DNA of 64,000 nucleotides from UBA6168 sp964423205 (GTDB lineage Bacteria; Bacteroidota; Bacteroidia; Chitinophagales; Saprospiraceae): NCBI GenBank assembly GCA_964423205.1, contig CAYRDX010000019.1:1-64000 (forward strand). Direction: 5' to 3'. A program made the position numbers and the translations under genes. Under the pieces are notes generated by a model that was not told the origin of the DNA, searched no databases, and saw only the letters and a list, made by a program, of their open reading frames with translations. This document shows, in pieces, positions 43,862-52,685 of this stretch. Each line of letters starts with the position of its first letter. Within the stretch, counting starts at the first letter, position 1.

Positions 43862-44266
43862 ATGTTTTCCAAATCATGTGAATACGCATTAAGAGCAACT
43901 CTTTATCTCTCCTCCAAATCTGATCCTGAGCAAGTTATAGATGTAAAGCACATTGCTGAATCACTCAATATTCCCCAGCCGTACCTGGCGAAGATTTTAC
44001 AAAAACTATCAAGAAATCACTTGATTTCCTCTATCAAAGGCCCAAATGGCGGTTTCTTTTTGACCCAGGAAAATCTAAAAACTACTGTGTTGGAAATTGT
44101 TGAATGTATTGACGGCGACTTGACTTTGAGAACATGTATTATGGGATTGCCAAATTGTTCCTCAGAGAAACCCTGCCAATTGCACACAGATGTACTTGCT
44201 TTCCGGGATGGACTCAAGAACGCTCTTGCCAGGAAAACAATAGATTCATTTTCATCGCAACCCTAA
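43862..44266 (+). CDS. Rrf2-family transcriptional regulator, NsrR-like
   Basis: A 134-residue regulator from ATG 43862, which gives the family start MFSKSCEYALRATLYL. A winged helix (HIAESLNIPQPYLAKILQKLSRN, GPNGGFFL) is followed by Cys92, Cys99 and Cys105, the arrangement of the [2Fe-2S]/[4Fe-4S] ligands in NsrR and IscR (C-x5/6-C-x5-C). NsrR proteins sense nitric oxide. Being divergent from the nos operon across 186 bases, it likely controls nos genes and itself. The alternative is an IscR-like role. Confidence 0.85.
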   Translation: MFSKSCEYALRATLYLSSKSDPEQVIDVKHIAESLNIPQPYLAKILQKLSRNHLISSIKGPNGGFFLTQENLKTTVLEIVECIDGDLTLRTCIMGLPNCSSEKPCQLHTDVLAFRDGLKNALARKTIDSFSSQP

Positions 44267-44511
44267 TGATTTCGGATAAATTTCCTGGAAAAGAAATCAT
44301 TCTTTGCAAATCTACATAAGAGTCTGTTAATCAATTGAAAATTCGCTGCTGATGCAAATCAATGGTACAACTGACCTTAGTCATAATAGATACCTAAACA
44401 GTATGGTACTTTTGAATCGCTTTCAACAGCATTCTTTGTCAAGAATTAATGCTTTTCAAAGATGCTTTAAAAGCTAACAGGGTTTTTTGGTCACATAGGT
44501 TAGTTATCATT

Positions 44512-44547
44512 AAAACCGTCAGGACGCAAGTTTTGACGGTTTTTTTA
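44512..44547 (+). terminator. Intrinsic terminator
   Basis: Arms aaaaccgtca (44512-44521) and tgacggtttt (44534-44543) form a perfect 10-bp stem around a 12-base loop, continuing into seven Ts in total to 44547. It lies 245 bases after the Rrf2 stop and reads on the plus strand. Confidence 0.8.
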
Positions 44548-44619
44548 TTCGTCCTGTTTATAGAAATACACATTGAAAATTTAATTTCAAGCCTTATGGT
44601 TTCTCAATTACTTATGTTG

Positions 44620-44679
44620 GTTTAGGAGGTTGAGGGAGTTTAGACAAAGTCAGCAATGCTCCATCTCAACTTCCTAAAC
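44620..44679. repeat. Inverted repeat of a TTTAGGAGGTTGAG unit
   Basis: gtttaggaggttgag (44620-44634) pairs with ctcaacttcctaaac (44665-44679) with one G-T position, around a 30-base loop. Both arms continue into partial extra copies of the unit (ggagtttag after the first, ttctcaa after the second), suggesting a short tandem element in inverted arrangement. Confidence 0.6.
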
Positions 44680-44763
44680 TTTCTCAATCTTATTTGGACA
44701 GTATAATTTTCAAAACGATTATCAATAAATGCAAATTCTCCACTATTTACCAGGAGTTCTTTT

Positions 44764-44793
44764 ATGAATTCTAACCAGCACTTGTTATATTTG
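44764..44793 (+). promoter_or_regulatory. Candidate promoter of the universal stress gene
   Basis: TATATTTG (44786-44793) matches the TAnnTTTG box; an imperfect -33 element (TTTATG, ending 44766) lies 19 bases upstream. Transcription would begin about 30 bases before the ATG at 44829. Confidence 0.4.
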
Positions 44794-44828
44794 TTACTAT
44801 ACTGAACATACTGAGTAACAATTGCATT

Positions 44829-45662
44829 ATGGACCGGATCTTATTCCCAACAGACTTCTCTCCGGCATCAGAAAATGCTTTCTCCTTTGCCTTAAAGCTT
44901 GCCGAGGTATTATCCTCCCAATTGGATATTATACACGTTTACAGACTGCCTGTGGTTGATGCAACCAATGTACCTCCGGACTATCTGGGGCAGCTTTTTG
45001 ATGAAAAGAGAACGCATATCGGTGAACAGCTCAGAACCTTTACTGAAAGTGCACCGGAGAACCTAATCAATTCCCTTGAACCTGTTCATGGAGTTTTTGT
45101 GCCGGAGGAGATTGCTGCTTTTGCTGAAAAACAAAACAGCCGTTTGATTGTAATGGGAACCAGGGGTGAGCACCTTTCGAGGTTTGAAAAATTCATGGGT
45201 AGCATAACTTCAAATACTCTTGAAATTGCAAAATGTCCGGTAATTGCAGTGCCATTTGAATGCAAATGGGGAGGCATAAAGAAAATCGCCTACGCTACCA
45301 ATTTGCTTATAGAGGAGAAATCTGCCCTGGAAAAAGTCCGTAGCTTATCAGCGGATTTAAAAGCAACTCTTGAATTTGTACATATTGAAACAGACCCCAA
45401 TATTGGACAAATGAAGGATAAACTTACTCTTCAACATTATCCATTTCCAGGAATCGATTTAAAAGTAGTAAACAGTCCATCTGTTTTGGAAGGTCTTAAT
45501 ACCTACATCGAGGATAAATCAATTGACCTACTTGCCATGTTTGTGCCAAAGCGCACCTTTTTGGACAGGTTGTTCCACCGCAGCTTGACAAAGAAAATGG
45601 CTTTCCAAAGTAAGACTCCCTTACTTGTATTTCGCCAACATTTAAGTGACCAAGAGGAGTAA
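44829..45662 (+). CDS. Universal stress protein with two UspA domains
   Basis: A 277-residue protein made of two UspA modules. The first (1-145) begins ILFPTDFSPASENAFSFALKLAE and ends with the nucleotide-binding VMGTRGEHLSRFEKFMGSITSNTLEIAKCPVIAVP. The second (about 150-277) is more divergent and ends FHRSLTKKMAFQSKTPLLVF. Tandem UspA proteins are common in Bacteroidota near redox and respiratory genes. It is convergent with the CBS gene. Confidence 0.87.
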   Translation: MDRILFPTDFSPASENAFSFALKLAEVLSSQLDIIHVYRLPVVDATNVPPDYLGQLFDEKRTHIGEQLRTFTESAPENLINSLEPVHGVFVPEEIAAFAEKQNSRLIVMGTRGEHLSRFEKFMGSITSNTLEIAKCPVIAVPFECKWGGIKKIAYATNLLIEEKSALEKVRSLSADLKATLEFVHIETDPNIGQMKDKLTLQHYPFPGIDLKVVNSPSVLEGLNTYIEDKSIDLLAMFVPKRTFLDRLFHRSLTKKMAFQSKTPLLVFRQHLSDQEE

Positions 45663-45703
45663 GATTACTTAACTAAAAGAAATAGCTGACTAAGGTGAAA
45701 GGA

Positions 45704-46159
45704 TTATTCTTCGCTGTAATTTTCAGTCGATTGGTCGTATTCAACAGGTGAATTAAAGCAATATGAAAGCAAATCGTGGCTGGTAACGATACCCATAAGT
45801 TTGCCTTCTTCAACTACAGGCAGTGCATGGAATTGGTTGGCGAGGAAAATATCGGCAGCAAGTCCGATTGAGTCATCCGGCTCAACGTTAACCGGGTATT
45901 CTGTCATTATATCCTTAGCTTTTAGTTGGTCATAGGTTGCCAAATTTTGATCCAATCCTCTTTTGGATAAAACATATCCAACCTTATAATAATCCTCCCT
46001 GCTAATGATACCTTTCAACATTCCGGATTCACCTACCACTGGCAGATGGTGGAAATCGTTGCTTTCAAAAATGCTCTTTATGTATTTCAGGGAAGCCTCT
46101 GGTGCAACTGTAATCAGTTCAGAAGTCATGATATGGTGGATGGCAAGGTTTGGATTCAT
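45704..46159 (-). CDS. CBS-domain pair protein
   Basis: A 151-residue protein made almost entirely of two CBS motifs: IMTSELITVAPEASLKYIKSIFESNDFHHLPVVGESGMLKGIISREDYY and IMTEYPVNVEPDDSIGLAADIFLANQFHALPVVEEGKLMGIVTSHDLLSYC. Stand-alone CBS pairs bind adenine nucleotides and sense energy state. It lies convergent to the universal stress protein, a frequent pairing in this phylum. Its partner is not evident. Confidence 0.9.
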   Translation of the reverse strand: MNPNLAIHHIMTSELITVAPEASLKYIKSIFESNDFHHLPVVGESGMLKGIISREDYYKVGYVLSKRGLDQNLATYDQLKAKDIMTEYPVNVEPDDSIGLAADIFLANQFHALPVVEEGKLMGIVTSHDLLSYCFNSPVEYDQSTENYSEE

Positions 46160-46370
46160 GTTTTCAGCTAATTAGGTTATTGATTTGACTTAAAAATACC
46201 TTCTCAAAATTGGCACTTAAGTGACTCATATCATTGAGAGCTGTGATTTCAATCAAATTAAGTCTTTGAAACTTAACTTGTCTAATCTTTTTAAAATTTG
46301 CGTTGTTTAGTCAAGCATTAAAAAAGAAACAACAGTTAATAATGTAAAACCTGGTGAACTAAAAGGCCTC

Positions 46371-46378
46371 TATTTTTG
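46371..46378 (+). promoter_or_regulatory. Candidate -7 box before trxB
   Basis: TATTTTTG matches TAnnTTTG and lies 30 bases before the trxB ATG. The -33 region is poor (an isolated CTGG). Confidence 0.35.
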
Positions 46379-46408
46379 CCTTAGCCTACCACCAAAAATA
46401 GTAATAAA

Positions 46409-47356
46409 ATGACCAATATCAAACCACTCAAAAGTCTAATAATTGGCTCTGGCCCTGCAGGCTATACTGCAGCGATTTATGCTGCCAGAGCTGGAATGGA
46501 GCCCATCCTTTTTACGGGTCCAGAGCCAGGAGGACAATTGATTACCACCAATGAAGTTGAAAATTATCCCGGATATCCTAACGGAATCATGGGCCCTGAA
46601 ATGATGGAAGAATTCAGGCAACAGGCAGAACGCTTTGGCACAAAAGTTATTTATGAGAAAATTTCAAAAGTAGATTTCAAAACAGGCAAAAACTATCACA
46701 CTGTGTGGACTGAAAGCGGAGAGGCGTATAACGCACACACTATTATTATTTCAACAGGTGCCTCCGCCAAATATCTTGGCCTACCCAGTGAAAAAACATT
46801 TATGAATAAAGGCGTGAGTGCCTGTGCAGTTTGTGACGGATTCTTCTATCGCGGAATGGAGGTAGCTGTTGTTGGAGGCGGTGACACAGCAGCAGAAGAA
46901 GCAACTTACCTCGCCAAACTTTGTCCCAAAGTTCATTTGCTCGTACGCAGGGATGAATTAAGAGCTTCCAAAATAATGCAGCAAAGGGTGTTCAAATCTC
47001 CAAACATAGAAGTTCATTGGCACACCGAGACCGATGAGGTTTTGGGTGATGACAAAGTGACAGGAGTCCGGGTTTTCAATAACCAAACCGGAGAAAAACA
47101 AGTGATACCAGTTAAAGGATTCTTTGTTGCAATTGGCCACAAGCCCAATACTGATATCTTCAAAGGATTTCTGGATATGGATGAAACGGGCTACCTGATT
47201 GCCAAACCAGGCACCTCACATTCCAACATTCCAGGTGTTTTTGTGAGTGGAGATGCTCAGGACAAAGTTTACAGACAGGCGGTCACAGCCGCAGGCAGTG
47301 GCTGTATGGCAGCCTTAGATGCCGAAAGGTATCTTGTTGAAATGGATATTGAATAG
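46409..47356 (+). CDS. trxB: Thioredoxin-disulfide reductase
   Basis: A 315-residue flavoenzyme with the FAD-binding IIGSGPAGYTAAIYAARAG, the redox CAVC (Cys139, Cys142) and the NADPH-binding VVGGGDTAAEEATYLAKL. GVFVSGDAQDKVYRQAVTAAGSGCMAALDAERYL ends it. It reduces thioredoxin with NADPH in the cytoplasm. It is apparently monocistronic and convergent with the ade gene, 55 bases between. Confidence 0.96.
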   Translation: MTNIKPLKSLIIGSGPAGYTAAIYAARAGMEPILFTGPEPGGQLITTNEVENYPGYPNGIMGPEMMEEFRQQAERFGTKVIYEKISKVDFKTGKNYHTVWTESGEAYNAHTIIISTGASAKYLGLPSEKTFMNKGVSACAVCDGFFYRGMEVAVVGGGDTAAEEATYLAKLCPKVHLLVRRDELRASKIMQQRVFKSPNIEVHWHTETDEVLGDDKVTGVRVFNNQTGEKQVIPVKGFFVAIGHKPNTDIFKGFLDMDETGYLIAKPGTSHSNIPGVFVSGDAQDKVYRQAVTAAGSGCMAALDAERYLVEMDIE

Positions 47357-47411
47357 TTTAGATAAAAAGGTGACTGGGTCAGGTGCCTCAACAATGCCTT
47401 AATCCAGTCAT

Positions 47412-49064
47412 TCAGTCCCTCACAAAAAGGTCTGCGAATTTAAAAGCCTTCCCATCGAAAAGTCCCAAATCACTAAGTTTAAGTTCGGGGATAACCAGCA
47501 AGGCCATAAACGAAAGCGTCATAAATGGCGCTTTCATTGAGCAACCAAGTTTGTCCTTCACAAATTTGTCGATTTCACTATAAGAAGCACCCACTGAATA
47601 TCCATCTGCATCACTCATGATGCCAGCAACAGGAAGTGGAAGCACTTTATGATGACCATTTCCGTCAACAGCGCTAATTCCTCCTTTATTTTCAATGATT
47701 AAATTAACTGCCTGGCAGATCGAATCATCGTCAACCCCAACCACCAAAATGTTGTGGCTGTCATGGCCTACGCAGGATGCCAAGGCTCCCGTTTTCAAGT
47801 TGAAGTTGCTAATAAATGCAATTGATGGCTGAGTATTGGAGTAACGGTTGACAACACAAAATTTCAAGACATCTTTCTCAAGGTCAGAGACGACTGTTTT
47901 ATCGACAACTTTTGCTGGTGCTATTTTGTAGCCAGTAACAATTTGCCCTTCTAATGCCTGTATAACTTTCATTTTGAGGTCTGATCCCTGCAAATGCCAA
48001 TTTGGAATAGTACAAATGAAATCTGACGGTTTTTTTTGCGATGTATTAAAATGGTTCACCGGTTCACAGTCGGCTTTAGCAATAAGTGTTTTCCCTTTTT
48101 CAGCAACCAATTTTCCTCCAATCCAAGTTTGGTCAATACTGAAGTTTGCAAGGTCCCGTGTAATGATAAAGTCTGCGGGGTCTCCGGGCCTCAGCAACCC
48201 AACCGGAAGATTGTAATGAAGAACCGGATTCAAACAAGCCGCCCTCAGCACGTCAAATACTTCACAACCTTTTGCTATAGCCCGTGCTACCAAAGAATTG
48301 ATGTGCCCAACCGCTAAGTCATCAGGATGTTTGTCATCACTGCAAAACATAATTTGATCCGGGAATTCATCCAGCAATGGGATAAGCACATCAAAGTTGC
48401 GGGCTGCACTACCCTCCCGTATCAGGATTTTTACTCCAAGACGGGCTTTTTCCAACCCTTCTTCATAGGAAAAACATTCGTGATCGGTTGTAATTCCGGC
48501 GCCAAAGTATTTTTCCGCATCAGGCCCGGTTACACCAGGAGCATGTCCATCAATAGGTTTTCCTTTGACTTTTGCAAAGCTCAATTTCCTTAAAACTTCC
48601 GGATCATCGAAAATAACTCCGGGATAATTCATCATTTCTGCCAGATAATAAATACGGTCATCATTTAACAATTCCCGAACTCCTTCGGAATCGATGACGG
48701 CTCCAGCAGTTTCAAAAGTGGTGGCAGGCACACAGGACGGCGCCCCAAAATGAAATTTAAATGGAGACTGAGCAGCGTTTTCGAGCATAAAATAGACACC
48801 GTCCTTTCCCAACACATTGGCTATTTCATGAGGATCTGACACTGTGGCAACTGTTCCGTGAGTTACCGCCATCCTGGCAAATTCAGTAGGAACCAGCATG
48901 GAGCTTTCAATATGTACATGAGCATCAACAAACCCGGGAAGAATGTAGTCCAGACTGCTCCCCTCCAGTTTTTGAACATCATTAATAATACCGTTTTCAA
49001 TAGTTACCTCTGCGAAATAAACCCGGCGCTGAGGCAGGTCCATCAAATTTGCTCTTATTTTCAT
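47412..49064 (-). CDS. ade: Adenine deaminase
   Basis: A 550-residue amidohydrolase. The metal-site start LPGFVDAHVHIESSMLVPTEFARMAVTHGTV is present, as are HAPGVTGP and FCSDDKHPDDLAVGHI, and the C-terminal AdeC domain ending with HNILVVGVDDDSICQAVN. It deaminates adenine to hypoxanthine in purine salvage. It is divergent from rmuC with about 220 bases between the starts. Confidence 0.95.
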   Translation of the reverse strand: MKIRANLMDLPQRRVYFAEVTIENGIINDVQKLEGSSLDYILPGFVDAHVHIESSMLVPTEFARMAVTHGTVATVSDPHEIANVLGKDGVYFMLENAAQSPFKFHFGAPSCVPATTFETAGAVIDSEGVRELLNDDRIYYLAEMMNYPGVIFDDPEVLRKLSFAKVKGKPIDGHAPGVTGPDAEKYFGAGITTDHECFSYEEGLEKARLGVKILIREGSAARNFDVLIPLLDEFPDQIMFCSDDKHPDDLAVGHINSLVARAIAKGCEVFDVLRAACLNPVLHYNLPVGLLRPGDPADFIITRDLANFSIDQTWIGGKLVAEKGKTLIAKADCEPVNHFNTSQKKPSDFICTIPNWHLQGSDLKMKVIQALEGQIVTGYKIAPAKVVDKTVVSDLEKDVLKFCVVNRYSNTQPSIAFISNFNLKTGALASCVGHDSHNILVVGVDDDSICQAVNLIIENKGGISAVDGNGHHKVLPLPVAGIMSDADGYSVGASYSEIDKFVKDKLGCSMKAPFMTLSFMALLVIPELKLSDLGLFDGKAFKFADLFVRD

Positions 49065-49282
49065 TTGACTGTTTTGCCTTAAAGATAGTGAGTACCTCTT
49101 TTATCCAAAAAATTAATCTAATATCTGATTAAGCGATGGAAAAGAGGTTCCATGAAGCACGGAATTCTGTGTTTTTTATTAAACAAATAAAACCATATTG
49201 TTTTCTAAGAGTAAACACATTGCTATATTGCCATCCAATTTGTGTTAAATGTAGTCTGGCTCACGATAAAATCTCAATCTTT

Positions 49283-50629
49283 ATGACCCCGCTTCAAATA
49301 ACTCTTGTTTTTCTGGTTCTTGGTTTCTTAATAGGTTACATGGTAGCCTGGTTAATAGCCAAATTGAAATTCAATCAACATTTCATAAGAAAGGACGAGG
49401 TAGATAAACATTATGTTCATCGCAGCTTGTATGAAGAATTACAGGCCTCCCACCAAGCCCTTTTAGAGGATGGATTGCGAAAAGACCAAACCAGAATTGA
49501 CCTGGAAAAGAATCTGACCGCTCTGGAAAGCGACATGAAACACCTTAATGAAAAAATGAAACAATGGGCTGAGGAATTTGAATTGCAGAGAAAAGCAGCG
49601 CGTACAGAGTTTGAAAACGTAGCCAATAAACTGCTCCAGGAGAAAGCAGAATCATTTACTCAAAAAAATGAGAAAAAAATAAACGATTTGTTGCAACCTC
49701 TCCATCAAAAAATAAGGGAGTTTGGTCAAGACATCAAATCACACTTTTCAGATGAGGCAAAAGACATAGTATCCTTGAAAAAGGAAATCGAAAACCTTCG
49801 GGACATGAATACCAAAATCAGTCACGATGCCCAAAATCTTGCAGCGGCACTGAAAGGAGACTCTAAAATTCAGGGAGATTGGGGAGAATTCCAGCTAGAA
49901 CTGGTGCTCGAAAAATCAGGACTGGTTAGAGACACGCATTACCAGGTGCAACCCTCATTTAAAGATGCCAATGGACATGACAAGCGCCCGGACTTCATTG
50001 TCAATTTACCAGAAGAGAGACAATTGATTCTGGATAGCAAAGTTTCGCTGAAATCTTATGAAGCCTACTTCAATTGCGACGAAGACGCTAAGAAAGAAAA
50101 AATGTTGAAACTACACGTTGAAAGTCTTCGCTCTCATATCAAAGACCTCAGCAACAAGAATTATCCTCAGCTTTATCAGATCAACTCTCCAGATTATGTG
50201 CTGATGTATGTCCCAATAGAGCCTGCATTATGGTCGGCTCTTCACATAGATACCAAGCTCTATTTAGAAGCATTGGATAAGAACATCATACTCGTAACCA
50301 CTTCAACCCTATTGGCCATTCTGCGAACCGTGGCCTTTACATGGCAACAAGACCGGCAAAGTAAAAACGTACAGGAGATTGCTCGTCAAAGCGGAATGCT
50401 TTACGACAAGTTTGTGGCTTTCATTGAAGATCTCCGCGAAATAGGTGCAAGGTTGATTCAAGCACAAAATGCATTTAACAGTGCCATGAACAAGATTTCT
50501 GATTCCAAAAAGTATGGCGATACGCTGGTTGGCAGAGCGGAAAGAATCCGGGAATTGGGTGCCAAAACCACCAAATCACTTCCTCAGGAATTGCTTCAAC
50601 TCGGTGAGGAAGAATATGGCAATTCCTGA
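49283..50629 (+). CDS. rmuC: DNA recombination protein RmuC
   Basis: A 448-residue protein from ATG 49283, where the membrane anchor begins (LQITLVFLVLGFLIGYMVAWL); an in-frame start at 49136 is unlikely. A coiled coil spans residues ~30-180, then the nuclease-like RmuC domain: KGDSKIQGDWGEFQLELVLEKSGL, HDKRPDFIVNLPEERQLILDSKVSL (PD-(D/E)XK-like Asp/Lys) and SPDYVLMYVPIEPAL. RmuC limits DNA inversions in E. coli. It is anchored in the inner membrane. Confidence 0.94.
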   Translation: MTPLQITLVFLVLGFLIGYMVAWLIAKLKFNQHFIRKDEVDKHYVHRSLYEELQASHQALLEDGLRKDQTRIDLEKNLTALESDMKHLNEKMKQWAEEFELQRKAARTEFENVANKLLQEKAESFTQKNEKKINDLLQPLHQKIREFGQDIKSHFSDEAKDIVSLKKEIENLRDMNTKISHDAQNLAAALKGDSKIQGDWGEFQLELVLEKSGLVRDTHYQVQPSFKDANGHDKRPDFIVNLPEERQLILDSKVSLKSYEAYFNCDEDAKKEKMLKLHVESLRSHIKDLSNKNYPQLYQINSPDYVLMYVPIEPALWSALHIDTKLYLEALDKNIILVTTSTLLAILRTVAFTWQQDRQSKNVQEIARQSGMLYDKFVAFIEDLREIGARLIQAQNAFNSAMNKISDSKKYGDTLVGRAERIRELGAKTTKSLPQELLQLGEEEYGNS

Positions 50630-50810
50630 TTACAAAACGATTTAATCGTATTCCTTATGCTTAAATGACGGCCATTCAGTGCATTTATCTCCTCTGTTGT
50701 ACACATTTTTCTCTTCAAAAAGACTCTTTTGGCTTCGTATTTGTAATATTTTATATGTGTTCCACCATCTGTGGAAATTAGCAAGTAATAATCCACAAAC
50801 GAGTTTATAC

Positions 50811-51743
50811 ATGAAGAGGATCAGCGTTTTTGTAGTACTGGTATTTTTAGGTTCTCCTCTCTTTGCTCAGTATTTTGAAATTGGGTCTTATGCTGGCGTA
50901 TCCAATTACAGTGGTGAACTGAGCGAAAACAAGATCGCCATGCAGGAATTCAACCCTATGTTGGGCGTTTATGGCAAATTCAACGCAACGCCCCTATTGT
51001 CTCTTAAAGCTTCCATTTCCAAAGGCGGTATCAGTGGCAACGATAAGAATGCCCAGTCGACAGCTATTAGAAACAGAAACCTGAATTTCAGAAGTGATGT
51101 GGTTGAATTTGCACTAACCAGTGAGGTTAATTTATCACCTTTCAACATTCGGGAAAACAAGACCGGTGTTCCATACTTCTTCTCCGGAATTGCAATAACT
51201 CATTTCAACCCAGAAGCACAAATGCGAGGCTCCTGGTATGAATTGCAGCCATTGAGAACTGAAGGCAACAAATATTCGCGAACGACATTGGCCGTTCCAT
51301 TCGGATTGGGAATGAAATTTAACCTGACCTACAAACTTAACTTTGGATTTGAAGTTGGCGCACGGATGTCATTCAGTGATTATCTGGATGATGTGAGTGG
51401 AACCTATCCTGATATACTTGGACTGAGGCTGACGAATCCTGAGACTGCCGTATTTGCATACAGAACCCCTGAGGTAACTGGCACATTTGGTCAAAATCCG
51501 GTTGGTCTTGACAGAGGTAACTCTGAAAATAATGATTGGTACTTATTTGGTGGAGTGACGGTTTCAGTAAATCTGACCGACAAATACGGATTGGACTTTG
51601 ATCCACAATACAGCTTATTTAAGGACACCTGGAAAAAGTCCAATAAAAAACTACCAAAGAAGAAAATGACCCTTGGGGAGAGAATTAAAAAAATGGTAAG
51701 AAGAAATCAAATGACCCCACAAGTCAAGAAAATAATGAAATAA
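50811..51743 (+). CDS. DUF6089-type outer-membrane protein
   Basis: A 310-residue protein from ATG 50811, where a signal peptide begins (MKRISVFVVLVFLGSPLFAQ); the frame is open from 50679 but that would bury the signal. The mature protein starts YFEIGSYAGVSNYSGEL, as in DUF6089 beta-barrels, and has many alternating strands to SVNLTDKYGLDF. The last ~45 residues are strongly basic (KKSNKKLPKKKMT...), unusual for a barrel. It is followed by a terminator. Confidence 0.8.
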   Translation: MKRISVFVVLVFLGSPLFAQYFEIGSYAGVSNYSGELSENKIAMQEFNPMLGVYGKFNATPLLSLKASISKGGISGNDKNAQSTAIRNRNLNFRSDVVEFALTSEVNLSPFNIRENKTGVPYFFSGIAITHFNPEAQMRGSWYELQPLRTEGNKYSRTTLAVPFGLGMKFNLTYKLNFGFEVGARMSFSDYLDDVSGTYPDILGLRLTNPETAVFAYRTPEVTGTFGQNPVGLDRGNSENNDWYLFGGVTVSVNLTDKYGLDFDPQYSLFKDTWKKSNKKLPKKKMTLGERIKKMVRRNQMTPQVKKIMK

Positions 51744-51765
51744 GACAACTTCAAGCCTTTCAAGG

Positions 51766-51792
51766 AGGAGGTGCCGTTAGGTACCTCCTTTT
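51766..51792 (+). terminator. Intrinsic terminator after DUF6089 gene
   Basis: aggaggtgcc (51766-51775) pairs with ggtacctcct (51780-51789) with one wobble position, followed by a short T run. It closes the DUF6089 transcript and lies just before the end of the convergent pseudogene. Confidence 0.7.
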
Positions 51793-51797
51793 AAGTT

Positions 51798-52251
51798 TCA
51801 GCACGCTCCAAATCTCTCGGCCAATACAGTTTTCCTGAATTCAAATATGACAAGCACTTTTTGCCTTATCCAAGTGTATGGAGCAATGTTCCCAAAACCC
51901 CGAAGGGAAGTTTATAATCAACAATATCAGTCATTTCAACCCCAACTTCTATTTCACGAAAATGGTGTTGATGATGCCAAATTGCATATGGACCCACCCT
52001 TTGTTCATCAATAAAATACCTCTTGTGCTGAATGTGTGTAATTTCAGTAACCCACCGTAATGGGATAACCAAAACAGGCCTGACAAAATACTCTATGAAA
52101 ATCCGTTGATACATTTCTGAAGGAAGTTCAGTTCTGGGTACGAGATTTAATTCCTTTGGTGTATTGCAGCCAGATTAGAAGGATTAGAAAAAAAATCGTA
52201 TGCTGCATCCAGGGAAATAGGTAGTTTTTGAGTAGTTACAAGTCGATGCAT
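51798..52251 (-). pseudogene. SRPBCC-family ligand-binding protein, two frameshifts
   Basis: From ATG 52251 the frame reads MHRLVTTQKLPISLDAAYDF FSNPSNLAAI and then hits a stop. Near 52160 the sequence continues in another frame as TPKELNLVPRTELPSEMYQ, then runs through FIDEQRVGPYAIWHHQHHF and DYKLPFGVLGTLLHTL. Near 51870 it stops again, and a third frame supplies VIFEFRKTVLAERFG to a TGA at 51798. Together this is a full-length SRPBCC protein (COG4276 type). The 454-base span is two short of 152 codons, matching two single-base deletions. A gene caller would report only the middle 82-residue piece (51866-52114). Confidence 0.85.
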
Positions 52252-52268
52252 TCTGTTTAAAATTAGGG

Positions 52269-52685
52269 TTATTTACAATTCTCGAGGGCAGTTCTAACCA
52301 TGTCGTGCTTTACAATTTCGTAATCGTTGCCCCAGGCAGTGTTGATGTAGTTGATAATGTTGGTTATTTCAAAATCAGTTAGTTGGGTGTTCGGTAGCAT
52401 CTCGCCCCTGTAGGTCCACCCGTTTACAACTACTTCTCCTTTCATACCTTTTCTGATGATGCAGGGTAGCTTATCCACATTATCCCGGACATAATCTGCA
52501 CCTGCCAATGGGGGAATCACGCCTACGAGACCCGTCCCGTCGTCCATATGGCAATTTGCACAGAAATTTTTATACAGAATCCTTCCATGCTCGTACACCT
52601 CGCCCTGACAGGATACCTGCGTATACACTAAAAGAACTATCAGAATAAAACTGAAAAAGAGTAATAACGGGGTCCTATTTTTCAT
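52269..52685 (-). CDS. c-type cytochrome
   Basis: A 138-residue exported protein with an N-terminal hydrophobic signal (LLLFFSFILIVLLVYTQVSC) that may be a lipobox, and one haem c site in NFCANCHMDDGTG. A distal methionine candidate lies in RGEMLPNTQLTDFEITNIINYINTAWG. Its start overlaps the Sco gene stop by 11 bases (52675-52685), so the pair is co-expressed and probably coupled. It may pass electrons to an oxidase whose CuA site the Sco protein helps build. Confidence 0.88.
   Translation of the reverse strand: MKNRTPLLLFFSFILIVLLVYTQVSCQGEVYEHGRILYKNFCANCHMDDGTGLVGVIPPLAGADYVRDNVDKLPCIIRKGMKGEVVVNGWTYRGEMLPNTQLTDFEITNIINYINTAWGNDYEIVKHDMVRTALENCK

Larger units (their letters stand above)
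44267..44828. other. 562-base intergenic region with terminator and repeat hairpin
   Basis: No supported gene. It holds an intrinsic terminator at 44512-44547, an imperfect 15-bp inverted repeat at 44620-44679 of a TTTAGGA/GTTGAG-type unit, and a candidate promoter before the universal stress gene. The stretch 44267-44511 shows nothing I can name. Confidence 0.6.

Noticed and set aside
51866..52114. An 82-residue open frame that a gene caller could report
   Set aside because: It is the middle section of the frameshifted SRPBCC gene; family sequence continues in other frames on both sides.
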